Below the pieces are notes generated by a model. It saw only the letters and a program-made list of their open reading frames with translations. It was not told the origin of the DNA and did no database searches. A stretch of 64,000 nucleotides of DNA from assembly GCF_011764425.1 (NCBI RefSeq), contig NZ_BLPF01000001.1:3401001-3465000 (forward strand), read 5' to 3'. The translations under genes were made by a program, and so were the position numbers. Below are positions 42,644 to 57,069 of the stretch, piece by piece (position 1 is the first letter of the stretch; every line of letters starts with the position of its first letter). The DNA is from Phytohabitans houttuyneae. GTDB lineage: Bacteria; Actinomycetota; Actinomycetes; Mycobacteriales; Micromonosporaceae.

Positions 42644-44743
42644 CTACTCGCCGGTCGCCTTGGCGATGATCTCCTTGGCGACGTTCTGCGGCACCTCGGC
42701 GTATGAGTCGAACTGCATGCTGTAGCTCGCCCGGCCCTGGGTCTTCGACCGCAGGTCGCCGACATAGCCGAACATCTCCGACAAGGGGACCAGGGCGCGG
42801 ACGACGCGGGCACCGCCGCGCTCCTCCATCGCCTGGATGATGCCCCGGCGGGAGTTGAGGTCGCCGATGACGTCACCCATGTTCTCCTCGGGAGTGGTGA
42901 CCTCAACGGCCATCATCGGCTCGAGCAGCGCGGGGTCGGCCTTGCGAGCGGCCTCCTTGAGCACCATCGAGCCAGCGATCTTGAACGCCATCTCGGACGA
43001 GTCGACCTCGTGGTACTTCCCGTCCAGCAGCGTCAGCCTGACGCCGACCAGCGGGTAGCCGGCGAGGATGCCGTACTGCATGGCGTCCTGGGCACCGGCG
43101 TCGACCGAGGGGATGAACTCCTTCGGGATGCGACCACCGGTGACCGAGTTCTGGAACTCGTACGTCGGGGCGTCGTTGTCGAGCGGCAGTGGCTCGAGGC
43201 TGACGATCACGCTCGCGTACTGACCGGAGCCACCGGTCTGCTTCTTGTGCGTGTACTCGACCTTGTCCACCTTGCGGCGGATGGTCTCGCGGTACGCCAC
43301 CTGCGGCTTGCCGATGTTGGCCTCGACGTTGAACTCCCGGCGCATGCGGTCGACCAGGATGTCGAGGTGCAGCTCGCCCATGCCCGAGATGACCGTCTGA
43401 CCGGTCTCCTGGTCGTTGGCGACGCGGAAGGTCGGGTCCTCCTCGGCCAGGCGCTGGATCGCGGTGCCCAGCTTCTCCTGGTCGGCCTTCGTCTTCGGCT
43501 CGATGGCGACCTGGATCACCGGCTCCGGGAACGTCATCGACTCCAGGATCACCGGGTTGGCCGGGTCACACAGCGTGTCGCCGGTGGTGGTCTGCTTGAG
43601 ACCCTGCACCGCGATGATGTCGCCGGCCTGCGCGGTCGCACGCTCTTCTCGCTTGTTCGCGTGCATCTGGTAGATCTTGCCGATGCGCTCCTTGCGGTCC
43701 TTGGTGGAGTTGATCACCTGGGAACCGGACTCGAGCTTGCCGGAGTAGACCCGCACGTACGTCAGCTTGCCGAGGTGCTTGTCCGTCTGGATCTTGAACG
43801 CCAGCGCGGAGAAGGGCTCGGACATCGAGGGCCGGCGCAGGAGCGGGGTCTCGCCGTCAGTCGCCGTGCCCTCGATCGCCGGGATGTCCAGCGGCGACGG
43901 CAGGAAGTCGATGACGGCGTCCAGCATGGGCTGGATGCCCTTGTTCTTGAACGCGGAGCCACACAGCACCGGGTTGGCCTTGGAGGTGATGGTGGCGCGG
44001 CGGATGCCGGCCTTGATCTCGTCGGCCGAGATCTCCTCGCCCTCCAGGTACTTCTCCATCACGCTGTCGTCGACGTCGGCGAGCGTCTCGATGAGCTTCT
44101 CGCGCCACTCGGCGGCCTGGTCGGCGAGCTCGGCCGGGATCTCCTCGACCGCGTAGTCCTCGCCCTTCTGGGTCTCGCCGCGCCACGTGAGCGCGCGCAT
44201 CCCGATCAGGTCGACGACGCCGATGTGGTTGCCCTCGAGGCCGATCGGGATCTGCAGCACCAGCGGGGTGGCGTTGAGCCGGTCGATCATCATCTGCACG
44301 CAGCGGAAGAAGTCGGCACCCGTGCGGTCGAGCTTGTTGACGAAGCACATCCGCGGAACGTTGTACTTGTCAGCCTGGCGCCAGACGTTCTCGGTCTGCG
44401 GCTCGACACCGGCCACACCGTCGTACACCGCGATCGCACCGTCGAGCACCCGCAGGTTGCGCTCCACCTCAACGGTGAAGTCGACGTGCCCCGGGGTGTC
44501 GATGATGTTGATGGGGTGGCCCTTCCACTCGACCTTTGTGGCGGCCGAGGTGATGGTGATGCCCCGCTCCTGCTCCTGCTCCATCCAGTCCATGACGGCG
44601 GCGCCCTCGTGGACCTCACCGATCTTGTACGTGATGCCGGTGTAGAACAGGATTCGTTCCGTCGTGGTCGTCTTACCGGCATCGATGTGCGCCATGATGC
44701 CGATGTTGCGTAGCTTGGCGAGCGCGTTGTCGGCGGCAGCCAC
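42644..44743 (-). CDS. fusA: Elongation factor G
   Basis: EF-G drives translocation. The 699 residues contain [20 protein letters not shown] (G1), [45 protein letters not shown], and the C-terminal domains with [18 protein letters not shown] and [30 protein letters not shown]. Length and order of five domains are standard. It is 37 bp after rpsG. Confidence 0.98.
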   Translation of the reverse strand: MAAADNALAKLRNIGIMAHIDAGKTTTTERILFYTGITYKIGEVHEGAAVMDWMEQEQERGITITSAATKVEWKGHPINIIDTPGHVDFTVEVERNLRVLDGAIAVYDGVAGVEPQTENVWRQADKYNVPRMCFVNKLDRTGADFFRCVQMMIDRLNATPLVLQIPIGLEGNHIGVVDLIGMRALTWRGETQKGEDYAVEEIPAELADQAAEWREKLIETLADVDDSVMEKYLEGEEISADEIKAGIRRATITSKANPVLCGSAFKNKGIQPMLDAVIDFLPSPLDIPAIEGTATDGETPLLRRPSMSEPFSALAFKIQTDKHLGKLTYVRVYSGKLESGSQVINSTKDRKERIGKIYQMHANKREERATAQAGDIIAVQGLKQTTTGDTLCDPANPVILESMTFPEPVIQVAIEPKTKADQEKLGTAIQRLAEEDPTFRVANDQETGQTVISGMGELHLDILVDRMRREFNVEANIGKPQVAYRETIRRKVDKVEYTHKKQTGGSGQYASVIVSLEPLPLDNDAPTYEFQNSVTGGRIPKEFIPSVDAGAQDAMQYGILAGYPLVGVRLTLLDGKYHEVDSSEMAFKIAGSMVLKEAARKADPALLEPMMAVEVTTPEENMGDVIGDLNSRRGIIQAMEERGGARVVRALVPLSEMFGYVGDLRSKTQGRASYSMQFDSYAEVPQNVAKEIIAKATGE

Positions 44744-44780
44744 GGTAATCCCTACTTCGTCGTCTCGTCGGGCGCTGGGG

Positions 44781-45251
44781 TCACCAGCGGTAGTGGGCGA
44801 AGGCCTTGTTGGACTCCGCCATCTTGTGCGTGTCCTCGCGCCGCTTCACCGAGGCGCCGAGGCCGTTGCTCGCGTCGAGCAGCTCGTTCTGCAGTCGCTC
44901 GATCATGGTCTTCTCGCGCCGGGCCTTCGAGTACTGCACCAGCCAGCGCAGGCCCAGGGTGGTCGCCCGGGTCGGGCGAACCTCAACCGGCACCTGGTAC
45001 GTCGCGCCACCGACACGGCGGCTGCGGACCTCGAGGGTCGGCTTCACGTTGTCCATCGCGCGCTTGAGGGTCACGACCGGATCGGTGCCGGTCTTCTCCC
45101 GGCAGCCCTCCAGGGCGCCGTACACAACGCGCTCGGCGAGCTGGCGCTTGCCGCGCATCAGGATCTTGTTGACCAGCTGCGTGACCAGCGGCGAGTTGTA
45201 CACCGGGTCAGCGACAAGCGGCCGGCGCGGCGCGGGGCCCTTACGCGGCAT
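44781..45251 (-). CDS. rpsG: 30S ribosomal protein S7
   Basis: The 156 residues start [49 protein letters not shown] and end [24 protein letters not shown]7 nucleates head assembly and in other bacteria represses the str operon. The start at 45251 is one base past the rpsL stop. Confidence 0.98.
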   Translation of the reverse strand: MPRKGPAPRRPLVADPVYNSPLVTQLVNKILMRGKRQLAERVVYGALEGCREKTGTDPVVTLKRAMDNVKPTLEVRSRRVGGATYQVPVEVRPTRATTLGLRWLVQYSKARREKTMIERLQNELLDASNGLGASVKRREDTHKMAESNKAFAHYRW

Positions 45252-45252
45252 G

Positions 45253-45626
45253 TCAGCTCTTCTCCTTCTTCGCGCCGTAGCGGCTGCGCGCCTGCTTGCG
45301 GTTGCGGACACCCTGGGTGTCCAGCGAACCGCGGACGATCTTGTACCGGACGCCGGGGAGGTCCTTCACACGGCCGCCACGCACGAGCACGATCGAGTGC
45401 TCCTGCAGGTTGTGGCCGACGCCGGGGATGTACGCCGTCACCTCGATCTGGCTGCTCAGCTTCACACGAGCGACCTTGCGCAGCGCCGAGTTCGGCTTCT
45501 TGGGGGTGGTGGTGTACACACGCGTGCACACTCCGCGCCGCTGGGGCTCCCCTTCAGCGCCGGGGTCTTGGTCTTGCTCGTCTTGGCCTGCCGGCCCTTG
45601 CGGACCAGCTGCTGGATCGTGGGCAC
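45253..45626 (-). CDS. rpsL: 30S ribosomal protein S12 (frame break at 45543-45546)
   Basis: S12 monitors decoding and is the streptomycin target. GTG 45626 after GGAG begins [28 protein letters not shown]. The frame breaks here, and one added base in the G run at 45543-45546 continues it as [33 protein letters not shown]. The repaired length is 124 residues. The Lys residues of the two classic resistance sites (KKPNSALRK and GRVKDLPGV) are wild-type, so no streptomycin resistance is predicted from this gene. The break is judged a sequencing error. Confidence 0.97.
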
Positions 45627-46007
45627 CGGGTTTCTCCGCTCCCTTGCTTCCTCTGTGCGTGCCTGTGTCTGTGTGCCGTGCCTCTGCGCCGGTCGGCACG
45701 CGGCCGACCTGGCACTTTCGCCGGGTGGCCCTCGTCCTCCCGGCACCCGCGGTCGGGCGTGTCGTCCGGCACACGGTTGCGGCGCGCGCTGTCACGTGCA
45801 CCGCGTTTGTCTCGTTGCCCGTGTCGCGGCCCACTATGAGGGCGCACGCACGGATTGCCCGGGCACGCCCGGGCACGAGGGGAAAGAGTACCCACCGTGA
45901 GCGCACAGGTCAAAACGGGGGACCCGTCTTTGCCTTCTCGCCCGCGGCGAACAACTCCAGTCGTTCAGTGTACCCGCTCCTGTGCGGGCCACCCATCGAC
46001 GGGGTCC
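45627..46007 (-). other. str operon leader and intergenic region
   Basis: This 381-bp gap has no gene. It holds the str promoter (45885-45913) and a leader of about 250 bases before rpsL. Two direct copies of GCCCGGGCAC lie near 45858-45878 at the start of the transcribed leader. Their meaning is unknown. Confidence 0.6.
45885..45913 (-). promoter_or_regulatory. Promoter of rpsL-rpsG-fusA-tuf (TTGACC-N17-TACTCT)
   Basis: On the minus strand TTGACC (45908-45913), a 17-bp spacer and TACTCT (45885-45890) form a near-consensus housekeeping promoter. It predicts a long leader of about 250 bases. Confidence 0.65.
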
Positions 46008-47271
46008 TCAGACGCTCACTTGGATCAACAGGGAGGTCCCGACGCCGAGCGCGGTGAGCCCGAGCCCCACGGCACCGCAGACCAGGCCGGCGATGGCCAC
46101 GCCACGGCCGGTGACCCGGATCCCGGAGACCGCCCGCTTGATCTGCCGCATGCCGAGCACCGCGAGCACGACCGCGGCACCCCCGGCCAGGCCGGCGATC
46201 ATCGCGAAGGCGCCCGCGACCCACGCACCCCAGCCGGCCGAGGCACCGACCACGCCGAAGCACGCTACGACAAACGACACGAGGACCGAACCGATTCCCG
46301 CCACCAGCGAACCGACGGCCAGGCCCGACGTGGACGGCGGCAGATTGAGGTGTACGACAGCGAAGTTGGTGCCCGGCACCGCCTCGACCCGCTGCGGCGC
46401 CAACCACGCCTCGCGCGGCGGCGGCGGGACCGCGGCCGGCCGCCCCCAGTGCGACGCGGCGGCCCCGACCGGCTGCGGCATCGGGGCGGGGCTCATCCCA
46501 CCCGGCCATCCCGCCGGCGGCGGCACGTAAACGGGCGCCGAGGGCTGCGCCATGCCCGGTGCCGCCGTCCCGTACGGCGGGCGCCAGCCAGGCGTGTCCT
46601 GCGGCTCCACGGGCCTTGCGGGCCAGCCAGGGTGCGCCGGCACGTCCTGCGGCCCCGGGGCCTTGCAGGCCAGCCAGGGTGCCCCCGCACGTCTGGCGGC
46701 CCGCTCTGGACCACGCCCGCACCCGCTTGCGCCGGCGCGGGTTGCTCGGCCGCTCCTTGCGCCGGCTCAGCCGCTGCCTGCCCCGGCTCGGCCGCTGCCT
46801 GCCCCGGCCCGGGCGCTGCCTGCCCCGGAGCCGCGGGCGCCGGCTGCTCGTCGGCGGGCCCGGTGTCCGCTTGCTGCGCGCTCGGCTGCTCGGCGGGAGC
46901 AGGCTCGGTGTCCGTCTGGCGCGCGCTTGGCTGCTCGGCGGGAGCGGGCCCAGTGTCCGCCTGCGGCGCGCTCGGCTCCTCGGTGGCAGTGGACCGGCTC
47001 TCAGGCGCCGCCGCCTCATCCCCGGTGACTGACTCGCTCCTGGACGGTGCTGGCCTGCTTTCCGGCGATGGCTCGCCCTCCGGAGCCCCGGCGCGCTCGG
47101 CACGCCACAGGTCGCTGGCGCCGATGGACCGCCCCGCCTCACCGATCGAACGCCCGGCCTGACCCATGCCTGAACTGGATTCGCCGAAGCCGGAGCGGGA
47201 CTCGCCTGTGCCAGTGTCCGCGGGGTGGGCGGATCCTCGGGCCGCGCCGGCCGCGGCGCCTCGTCCGTCAC
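46008..47271 (-). CDS. Pro/Ala-rich DUF4190-like membrane protein (two frame breaks)
   Basis: The N-terminus (MTDEAPRPARPEDPPTP), a repeat-rich middle and the membrane C-terminus lie in three frames. One added base in the G run at 47222-47225 gives DPPTPADTGTGESRSGFGESSSGMGQAGRSIGEAG. One more in CCCCGGGG at 46653-46660 gives HPGWPARPPGPQDVPAHPGWPARPVEPQDTPGW. The repaired protein has 421 residues: a long disordered Pro/Ala/Glu region, then VNLPPSTSGLAVGSLVAG-type text with three membrane helices (near 295-420) resembling DUF4190. It lies between rpoC and rpsL, and its function is unknown. The in-frame logic of both repairs supports a single gene. Confidence 0.75.
46600..46996 (-). repeat. 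Tandem repeats in the DUF4190-like gene (45-bp, 21-bp and longer units)
   Basis: Three 45-bp units at about 46862-46906, 46907-46951 and 46952-46996 encode PSAxQxDTxPAPAEQ. Three 21-bp units at about 46771-46833 encode GQAAAEP-like heptads. Two longer copies near 46609-46698 encode HPGWPARP. All are in frame and lie in the disordered part of the protein. Confidence 0.75.
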
Positions 47272-47362
47272 TCCGCCACCTCGCCCTCAGGCCCGCCGGT
47301 CTCGACGGGCAGTGTGCCGCAGGACCGCCACATCGCCACGGCCGCCGAAAGACACCGCCACG

Positions 47363-47710
47363 CTAGTCGACCCCGGGCGCGAAGTCGTGTCCCGCCGGGG
47401 TGCCCGCGTAGTCGACCACGCCGATCACGACCGCGACGACCAGGGACGTGGCGGCCAGGGCGACGCCGATCCAGGCCAGCTTTTCACCGCGGCGCAACCA
47501 GGCCGAGCCGGTCAGGTAGCCCTCGGAGCGGAACGCCTCGCGCCGCGCCTGCCCGGCCAGCGCGATCGCGATGCTGGCGGGCACAAGGCCACCCACGAAC
47601 GGGCCGGTGACGAGCGCGACAAGCCCCAGGGCGAACACCGTGCCGGCCTTGGTCGAGCGCACCGGCTCGGGATCGAGCGGGTGGCGCAGGGCCGCCGGCG
47701 ATGTGGTCAC
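47363..47710 (-). CDS. Small DUF4190-like membrane protein
   Basis: The 115 residues start at GTG 47710. Two membrane helices (GTVFALGLVALVTGPFVGGLVPASIAIALAG and LAWIGVALAATSLVVAVVIGVV) flank a cytoplasmic stretch (ARREAFRSEGYLTGSAWLRRGEK). The pattern matches DUF4190-type proteins. It precedes the larger Pro-rich DUF4190-like gene by 91 bp, so the two probably form a unit inserted between rpoC and rpsL. Function unknown. Confidence 0.8.
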   Translation of the reverse strand: MTTSPAALRHPLDPEPVRSTKAGTVFALGLVALVTGPFVGGLVPASIAIALAGQARREAFRSEGYLTGSAWLRRGEKLAWIGVALAATSLVVAVVIGVVDYAGTPAGHDFAPGVD

Positions 47711-47730
47711 CTCGCAAGCCTACAAAGCGA

Positions 47731-47761
47731 AAGCGCCCCGCACGTGACGTGCGGGGCGCTT
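47731..47761. terminator. Perfect 15-bp palindromic terminator downstream of rpoC
   Basis: AAGCGCCCCGCACGT and ACGTGCGGGGCGCTT are perfect complements around a single base. On the minus strand the stem is followed by TTCGCTTTG. It lies 36 bp beyond the rpoC stop and ends the rpoBC transcript. Confidence 0.85.
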
Positions 47762-47797
47762 CGCGACTTACCAGGACTTCTCAGCCACCGACCGGGG

Positions 47798-51684
<3,887 letters not shown>

Positions 51685-51767
51685 TTTATGTCCCTCGAGT
51701 CGTGTCTCGTATCTTTTGCCAGCTCATCGGTGGGGTCAGGAGCCGGTTGGCCCCTGACCCCGCCGCC

Positions 51768-54700
51768 TCAGACTTCCTCGACGCTGCTTGGCTCACGCCG
51801 AGACAGGTCGATGCCCAACTCCTCCGCGGCCCGGAAGACCTCGTCATCGGTCTCCCGCATCTCCAGCGCCACGCCGTCGCTGCTCAGCACCTCGACGTTG
51901 AGGCACAGCGACTGGAGCTCCTTGAGGAGCACCTTGAACGACTCCGGGATGCCGGGCTCGGGGATGTTTTCGCCCTTGACGATGGCCTCGTAGACCTTCA
52001 CGCGGCCGAGCACGTCGTCGGACTTGATCGTGAGCAGCTCCTGCAGGGCGTAAGCAGCGCCGTACGCCTGCATCGCCCAGCACTCCATCTCACCGAAGCG
52101 CTGACCACCGAACTGCGCCTTACCACCCAGCGGCTGCTGCGTGATCATCGAGTACGGTCCGGTCGAACGCGCGTGGATCTTGTCGTCGACCAGGTGGTTG
52201 AGCTTCAGGATGTAGATGTAGCCGACCGCGATCGGGTCCGGCAGCGGCTCACCCGAGCGACCGTCGAACAGCTGGGCCTTGCCCGAGCCGCCGACGAGCT
52301 GGACGCCGTCACGGTTGGGCAGGGAGCTGGCCAGCAGGCCGCTGATCTCCGCCTCCTTGGCGCCGTCGAAGACCGGCGTCGCCACGTTGGTGTCAGGCTC
52401 CGAGGTGTCGGCACCGATCGACTTGAGCGCCCGCTTCCACTCGGCGTCCTCGCCCTCGATCTTCCAGCCGGTCTTGGCCACCCACCCGAGGTGGGTCTCC
52501 AGGACCTGACCGATGTTCATCCGGCTCGGCACACCCAGCGGGTTGAGCACGATGTCGACCGGCGTGCCGTCCTCAAGGAACGGCATGTCCTCGACCGGCA
52601 GGATCTTGGAGATGACGCCCTTGTTGCCGTGGCGGCCCGCGAGCTTGTCACCGTCCTGGATCTTGCGCTTCTGTGCCACGTAGACGCGGACCAGCTCGTT
52701 GACACCCGGGGGCAGCTCGTCGCCGTCCTCGCGGGAGAAGGTGCGAACGCCGATGACCGTGCCGGTCTCGCCGTGCGGCACCTTCAGCGAGGTGTCCCGG
52801 ACCTCGCGCGCCTTCTCGCCGAAGATCGCGCGGAGCAGCCGCTCCTCCGGGGTCAGCTCGGTCTCGCCCTTGGGCGTGACCTTGCCGACCAGGATGTCGC
52901 CGGGCACGACCTCCGCGCCGATCCGGATGATGCCGCGCTCGTCGAGGTCGGCGAGCATTTCCTCGCTGACGTTCGGGATGTCGCGGGTGATCTCTTCCGG
53001 ACCCAGCTTGGTGTCGCGGGCGTCGACCTCGTGCTCCTCGATGTGGATCGAGGTGAGCACGTCCTGCTGCACGAGGCGCTGCGACAGGATGATCGCGTCC
53101 TCGTAGTTGTGGCCTTCCCACGGCATGAACGCGACGAGCAGGTTGCGCCCGAGCGCCATCTCGCCCTCGTCGGTGCACGGACCGTCGGCGATGACCTGGC
53201 CGGCCTCGACGCGGTCGCCCTCGAAGACGACCGGCTTCTGGTTGACGCAGGAGCCGGCGTTGGAGCGGCGGAACTTGTGCAGCAGGTAGGTGCGGCGGTG
53301 ACCGTCGTCCTGGTGCACCGTCACGTAGTCGGCGCACAGGTCCTCGACCACGCCACCGACCTCGGCGACGACGACGTCACCGGCGTCGACGGCGGCCCGG
53401 TACTCCATACCCGTGCCGACCAGCGGCGACTCGGCCTTGACCAGCGGCACCGCCTGGCGCTGCATGTTGGCGCCCATGAGCGCCCGGTTGGCGTCGTCGT
53501 GCTCGAGGAACGGGATCATGGCGGTCGCGACCGACACCATCTGGCGCGGCGAGACGTCCATGTAGTCCACGGCGGCCGGCGTGACGTAGTCGACCTCGCC
53601 GCCCTTCCGGCGGACCAGGACTCGGTCCTCGGCGAAGGTGCCGTCGGACTTCAGCGGGGCGTTGGCCTGGGCCTTGACGAACCGGTCCTCTTCGTCCGCC
53701 GTCAGGTAGTCGATCTGGTCGGTGACCCGACCGTTGTCCACCTTCCGGTACGGCGTCTCGATGAAGCCGAACGGATTGACCCGCCCGAACGTGGAGAGCG
53801 CGCCGATCAGGCCGATGTTCGGACCTTCCGGGGTCTCGATCGGGCACATCCGGCCGTAGTGGGACGGGTGCACGTCGCGAACCTCGAAGCCGGCCCGCTC
53901 GCGGGACAGACCACCGGGGCCCAGCGCCGACAGGCGCCGGCGGTGGGTCAGGCCCGCCAGGGGGTTGGTCTGGTCCATGAACTGGGACAGCTGCGACGTA
54001 CCGAAGAACTCCTTGATCGCCGCCACCACGGGGCGGATGTTGATCAGAGTCTGCGGCGTGATCGCTTCGACGTCCTGCGTGGTCATCCGCTCGCGGACGA
54101 CCCGCTCCATGCGGGAGAGGCCGACCCGAACCTGGTTCTGGATCAGCTCGCCTACCGTGCGGAGGCGCCGGTTGCCGAAGTGGTCGATGTCGTCCGGCTC
54201 GTAACCCTCCTCGCCCGCGTGCAGGCGGCAGAGGTACTCAACCGTGGCGACGATGTCCTCGACGGTCAGCGTGCCCTTGTTGATCGGGATGTCGATCTCG
54301 AGCTTCTTGTTGAACTTGTAGCGCCCGACCTTGGCTACGTCATACCGCTTCGAGTTGAAGAAGAGGTTGTCGAGCAAGGTCTGGGCGTTTTCCCGCGTCG
54401 GCGGCTCACCAGGCCGCAGCTTGCGGTAGATGTCCAACAGCGCCTCGTCCTGGCCGGCGATGTGGTCCTTTTCCAAGGTGGTCATCATCAGCTCGGACCA
54501 GCCGAACCGCTCGCGGATCTGCTCGTTGGTCCAACCAATGGCCTTGAGCAGGACCGTGACGGCCTGGCGGCGCTTGCGGTCGATGCGGACGCCGACGGTG
54601 TCGCGCTTGTCGATGTCGAACTCCAGCCAGGCACCCCGGCTGGGGATCACCTTGACGCTGGAGAGGTCGCGGTCGGACGTCTTGTCCGGCTGCTTGTCGA

Positions 54701-55199
54701 AGTAGACGCCCGGGGAGCGGACGAGCTGGCTGACGACCACGCGCTCGGTGCCGTTGATGATGAAGGTGCCCTTGGGGGTCATCATCGGGAAGTCACCCAT
54801 GAACACCGTCTGGCTCTTGATCTCACCAGTGGTGTTGTTGGTGAACTCCGCGGTCACGAAGAGCGGAGCGCAGTACGTCAGGTCCTTCTCCTTGCACTCT
54901 TCGATCGAGGCCTTGACCTCGTCGAAGCGGGGAGCGGAGAAGGAAAGGGACATGGTGCCCGAGAAGTCCTCAATCGGACTAATCTCGTCGAGGATTTCCG
55001 CGAGACCTGAGCGGGCGTGCGGGTCATCAGCCGACCGGCCCTGCCACGCCTCGTTGCCAACCAACCAGTCGAAGGACTCGTTCTGGATGGCGAGGAGGTT
55101 GGGGACCTCAAGATGTTCGGTGATCCTGCCGAATGAAATCCGGCGGGGAGCAAATGCGCTCGACGTACGACTGGTCTTCGCAGGGCGGGAAGCTGCCAA
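51768..55199 (-). CDS. rpoB: DNA-directed RNA polymerase subunit beta
   Basis: The 1143-residue subunit starts at TTG 55199, six bases after GGAAGGA, giving [48 protein letters not shown]. Frame text further upstream is not family-like. The rifampicin region reads [34 protein letters not shown]. Asp, His and Ser at positions 516, 526 and 531 (Escherichia coli numbering) are kept, whereas 518 is Thr and 522 is Ala. Later motifs include [27 protein letters not shown] and [22 protein letters not shown] promoter at 55327-55355 precedes it. Confidence 0.98.
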   Translation of the reverse strand: MAASRPAKTSRTSSAFAPRRISFGRITEHLEVPNLLAIQNESFDWLVGNEAWQGRSADDPHARSGLAEILDEISPIEDFSGTMSLSFSAPRFDEVKASIEECKEKDLTYCAPLFVTAEFTNNTTGEIKSQTVFMGDFPMMTPKGTFIINGTERVVVSQLVRSPGVYFDKQPDKTSDRDLSSVKVIPSRGAWLEFDIDKRDTVGVRIDRKRRQAVTVLLKAIGWTNEQIRERFGWSELMMTTLEKDHIAGQDEALLDIYRKLRPGEPPTRENAQTLLDNLFFNSKRYDVAKVGRYKFNKKLEIDIPINKGTLTVEDIVATVEYLCRLHAGEEGYEPDDIDHFGNRRLRTVGELIQNQVRVGLSRMERVVRERMTTQDVEAITPQTLINIRPVVAAIKEFFGTSQLSQFMDQTNPLAGLTHRRRLSALGPGGLSRERAGFEVRDVHPSHYGRMCPIETPEGPNIGLIGALSTFGRVNPFGFIETPYRKVDNGRVTDQIDYLTADEEDRFVKAQANAPLKSDGTFAEDRVLVRRKGGEVDYVTPAAVDYMDVSPRQMVSVATAMIPFLEHDDANRALMGANMQRQAVPLVKAESPLVGTGMEYRAAVDAGDVVVAEVGGVVEDLCADYVTVHQDDGHRRTYLLHKFRRSNAGSCVNQKPVVFEGDRVEAGQVIADGPCTDEGEMALGRNLLVAFMPWEGHNYEDAIILSQRLVQQDVLTSIHIEEHEVDARDTKLGPEEITRDIPNVSEEMLADLDERGIIRIGAEVVPGDILVGKVTPKGETELTPEERLLRAIFGEKAREVRDTSLKVPHGETGTVIGVRTFSREDGDELPPGVNELVRVYVAQKRKIQDGDKLAGRHGNKGVISKILPVEDMPFLEDGTPVDIVLNPLGVPSRMNIGQVLETHLGWVAKTGWKIEGEDAEWKRALKSIGADTSEPDTNVATPVFDGAKEAEISGLLASSLPNRDGVQLVGGSGKAQLFDGRSGEPLPDPIAVGYIYILKLNHLVDDKIHARSTGPYSMITQQPLGGKAQFGGQRFGEMECWAMQAYGAAYALQELLTIKSDDVLGRVKVYEAIVKGENIPEPGIPESFKVLLKELQSLCLNVEVLSSDGVALEMRETDDEVFRAAEELGIDLSRREPSSVEEV

Positions 55200-55326
55200 G
55201 ATGCGTCCTTCCGAGGACCGGTGCTGCAAAACGGCCGTTGCGCGCGCACCCCGACTGACCCCGATCCGGACGGCCAGTTTCGGACATTCCGGGCAGGGCT
55301 GAAGTCGGAAGGCAGCGCAAACTAGC

Positions 55327-55355
55327 AGTGTAGCCGAACGGCTAACCGCTGTCCA
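55327..55355 (-). promoter_or_regulatory. Promoter of rpoB-rpoC (TGGACA-N17-TACACT)
   Basis: On the minus strand TGGACA (55350-55355) and TACACT (55327-55332) are 17 bp apart, a good match to the housekeeping sigma consensus. rpoBC therefore has its own promoter in addition to any read-through from rplJL. Confidence 0.6.
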
Positions 55356-55649
55356 GCCCACCACGGCAGCGCGACGCGGAACGCACCTCGTGGCACCTCA
55401 CGATGCCTCCAGGCCGCTCAGAACGCGGCACGCTAACCACGGTGCCGTCAGGTCGGCTGCGTTGCGATCTCACCAATGGCAATGCCACTTGTGGACCCAA
55501 CGCCGCCTTACCCAGCCGGTGGCCGTTGCAAGCGCGGAAGGACTTGCTGATGTCAGCGTGCCTGCCAGCAAACGCTGCGTCAAGGGTTCTGGCGCGGGTC
55601 GGACCACCGTGATCGGCGCCACGCCCGAATTTCTACTTCGGATGCATGA

Positions 55650-55694
55650 AGTGGGCTCCCCGTCACCACCTTTTCGGGTAACGAGGAGCCCACT
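55650..55694 (-). terminator. Terminator downstream of rplL
   Basis: AGTGGGCTCC (55650-55659) pairs with GGAGCCCACT (55685-55694), with a further weaker inner helix. It lies 80 bp beyond the rplL stop. Confidence 0.75.
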
Positions 55695-55773
55695 GGAGAG
55701 CTTGCGCGAGATTGCCTGAGGGTGAGCGTTTGGGCTAGCCCGACGCGCCCCCGGCCTCCCGCCGGCCATCCAC

Positions 55774-56157
55774 TTACTTGAGGGTGACCTTGGCGCCTTC
55801 GGCCTCGAGCTTGGCCTTGGCCTTGTCGGCGGTCTCCTTGTTGGCCTTCTCCAGGACCGGCTTCGGCGCGGCCTCGACCAGGTCCTTGGCCTCCTTGAGG
55901 CCCAGGCCGGTCAGCTCACGCACGACCTTGATGACCTGGATCTTCTTGCCACCGTCGGCCTCGAGGACGACGTCGAACTCGTCCTTCTCCTCCTCGACCG
56001 GCGCGGCAGCGGCGGCCGGGCCGGCAGCGGCGACGGCGACCGGCGCGGCGGCCTGGACGTCGAACGTGTCCTCGAACTGCTTAACAAAGTCCGACAGCTC
56101 GATCAGCGTCATCTCCTTGAACGCGTCGAGCAGCTCGTCGGTGCTGAGCTTCGCCAT
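55774..56157 (-). CDS. rplL: 50S ribosomal protein L7/L12
   Basis: The stalk protein recruits translational GTPases. The 127 residues have the N-terminal dimer domain ([32 protein letters not shown]), an Ala-rich hinge and the C-terminal domain [45 protein letters not shown]. It lies 92 bp after rplJ. Confidence 0.98.
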   Translation of the reverse strand: MAKLSTDELLDAFKEMTLIELSDFVKQFEDTFDVQAAAPVAVAAAGPAAAAAPVEEEKDEFDVVLEADGGKKIQVIKVVRELTGLGLKEAKDLVEAAPKPVLEKANKETADKAKAKLEAEGAKVTLK

Positions 56158-56249
56158 GGTGTCTGGCGTCCTTCCTAGGTTTGTTTCGAATTTCCCGGGG
56201 TTTGGCCGTCACGTGGTACGCCCGCACCCAAAGAAGCTGACTCGCCGCG

Positions 56250-56792
56250 TTACTGAGCGGCTTCTTCCTTCTCGCGCTTGTCCTGCAGAGCGGCCGCCAG
56301 ACGAGCGGTCTTCGTCAGCGGAGCCTGGAGCACGGCCGCGGCCTTGCTCAGGTTCGCCTTCATGGCACCGGCCAACTTGGCCAGCAGCACCTCACGGGAC
56401 TCGAGGTCGGCGAGCTTGTTGACCTCGTCAGCCGAGATCGCCTTGCCCTCGAACACGCCGCCCTTGATGATCAGAGCCGGGTTGGCCTTCGCGAACTCGC
56501 GCAGGCCCTTCGCCGCCTCCACCACATCGCCGGAGACGAAAGTGAGCGCGGTAGGACCGGAGAACAGCTCGTCGAGGCCGCTGATGCCCGCGTCCGTCGC
56601 AGCACGCTTGGCCAGGGTGTTCTTCGCGACCGAGTACGTCGCGGTCTGGCCCAGCGAGCGCCGCAGCTGGGTGAGCTGCGCGACCGTGAGGCCGCGGTAC
56701 TCCGTCAGCACGGTCGCCTCCGCCTTGCGGAAGTGCTCGGTGAGCTCGGCGACGGCCGTGGCTTTGTCGGCCCGAATCGGCTTGTCCGCCAT
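56250..56792 (-). CDS. rplJ: 50S ribosomal protein L10
   Basis: L10 anchors the L7/L12 stalk. ATG 56792 gives 180 residues starting [48 protein letters not shown]. The C-terminal helix for L12 dimers ([18 protein letters not shown]) is visible. The leader holds an attenuator-like hairpin and probably the L10 binding site. Confidence 0.98.
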   Translation of the reverse strand: MADKPIRADKATAVAELTEHFRKAEATVLTEYRGLTVAQLTQLRRSLGQTATYSVAKNTLAKRAATDAGISGLDELFSGPTALTFVSGDVVEAAKGLREFAKANPALIIKGGVFEGKAISADEVNKLADLESREVLLAKLAGAMKANLSKAAAVLQAPLTKTARLAAALQDKREKEEAAQ

Positions 56793-56843
56793 GTCCCTCC
56801 TCTCGTTGCGCCTGGCTGGTGCACCCGGCCCGGACAACGAAAA

Positions 56844-56869
56844 CGCCCCGGCGCAAGGCGCACGGGGCG
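56844..56869 (-). terminator. Attenuator-like hairpin in the rplJ leader
   Basis: On the minus strand CGCCCCG, one bulged base, GCGC, a CTT loop, GCGC and CGGGGCG form an 11-bp stem followed immediately by TTTT. Its place 52 bases before the rplJ start, inside the leader, suggests transcription attenuation rather than simple termination. Confidence 0.65.
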
Positions 56870-56984
56870 GGACTTGACGTCACGCTTACTCGCACATCGC
56901 CCTGCGCGGGTCGCCCGTCGAACGGGACCTTCGACCGCGCCTGAGCGCGGTGACCAGCGGTCTTCGGGTGGTACTTCGCGGGCA

Positions 56985-57014
56985 AGAGTACGCGGTGGTG
57001 CCGGTACCCGCCAA
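56985..57014 (-). promoter_or_regulatory. Putative promoter of rplJ-rplL (TTGGCG-N18-TACTCT)
   Basis: On the minus strand TTGGCG (57009-57014) and TACTCT (56985-56990) are 18 bp apart. It follows the rplA terminator and precedes the long leader. Confidence 0.45.
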
Positions 57015-57020
57015 ATCGAG

Positions 57021-57054
57021 AGCGGCGCGCTCCCCCAGAGGGAAGCGCGCCGCT
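57021..57054 (-). terminator. Terminator downstream of rplA
   Basis: AGCGGCGCGCT (57021-57031) pairs perfectly with AGCGCGCCGCT (57044-57054) over a 12-base loop, 15 bp after the rplA stop. Confidence 0.75.
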
Positions 57055-57069
57055 TTGGCGATGAGGGGA

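Larger units (their letters stand above)
55200..55773 (-). other. Intergenic region between rplL and rpoB
   Basis: This 574-bp stretch contains the rplL terminator (55650-55694) and the rpoBC promoter (55327-55355). Between them, about 55360-55640, I see no gene. The small open frames on both strands lack ribosome-binding sites and family-like sequence. The transcript leader before rpoB would be about 120 bases. Confidence 0.65.
56793..57069 (-). other. rplJL leader region
   Basis: This 277-bp gap holds, in transcription order, the rplA terminator (57021-57054), a promoter candidate (56985-57014) and a leader of about 190 bases that ends with a strong hairpin plus T run (56844-56869). L10-dependent feedback acts through such leaders in other bacteria. 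No gene is evident. Confidence 0.65.

Noticed and set aside
51702-55010. Antisense open frame of over 1000 codons opposite rpoB, and similar ones opposite cvnA, secY, rpoC and the GGDEF-EAL gene
   Set aside because: They have no family-like sequence and mirror codons of well-supported genes. Long antisense frames are expected at this GC content.
55390-55769. Small open frames on both strands between rplL and rpoB
   Set aside because: They overlap the terminator, lack ribosome-binding sites, and show no recognisable protein pattern.
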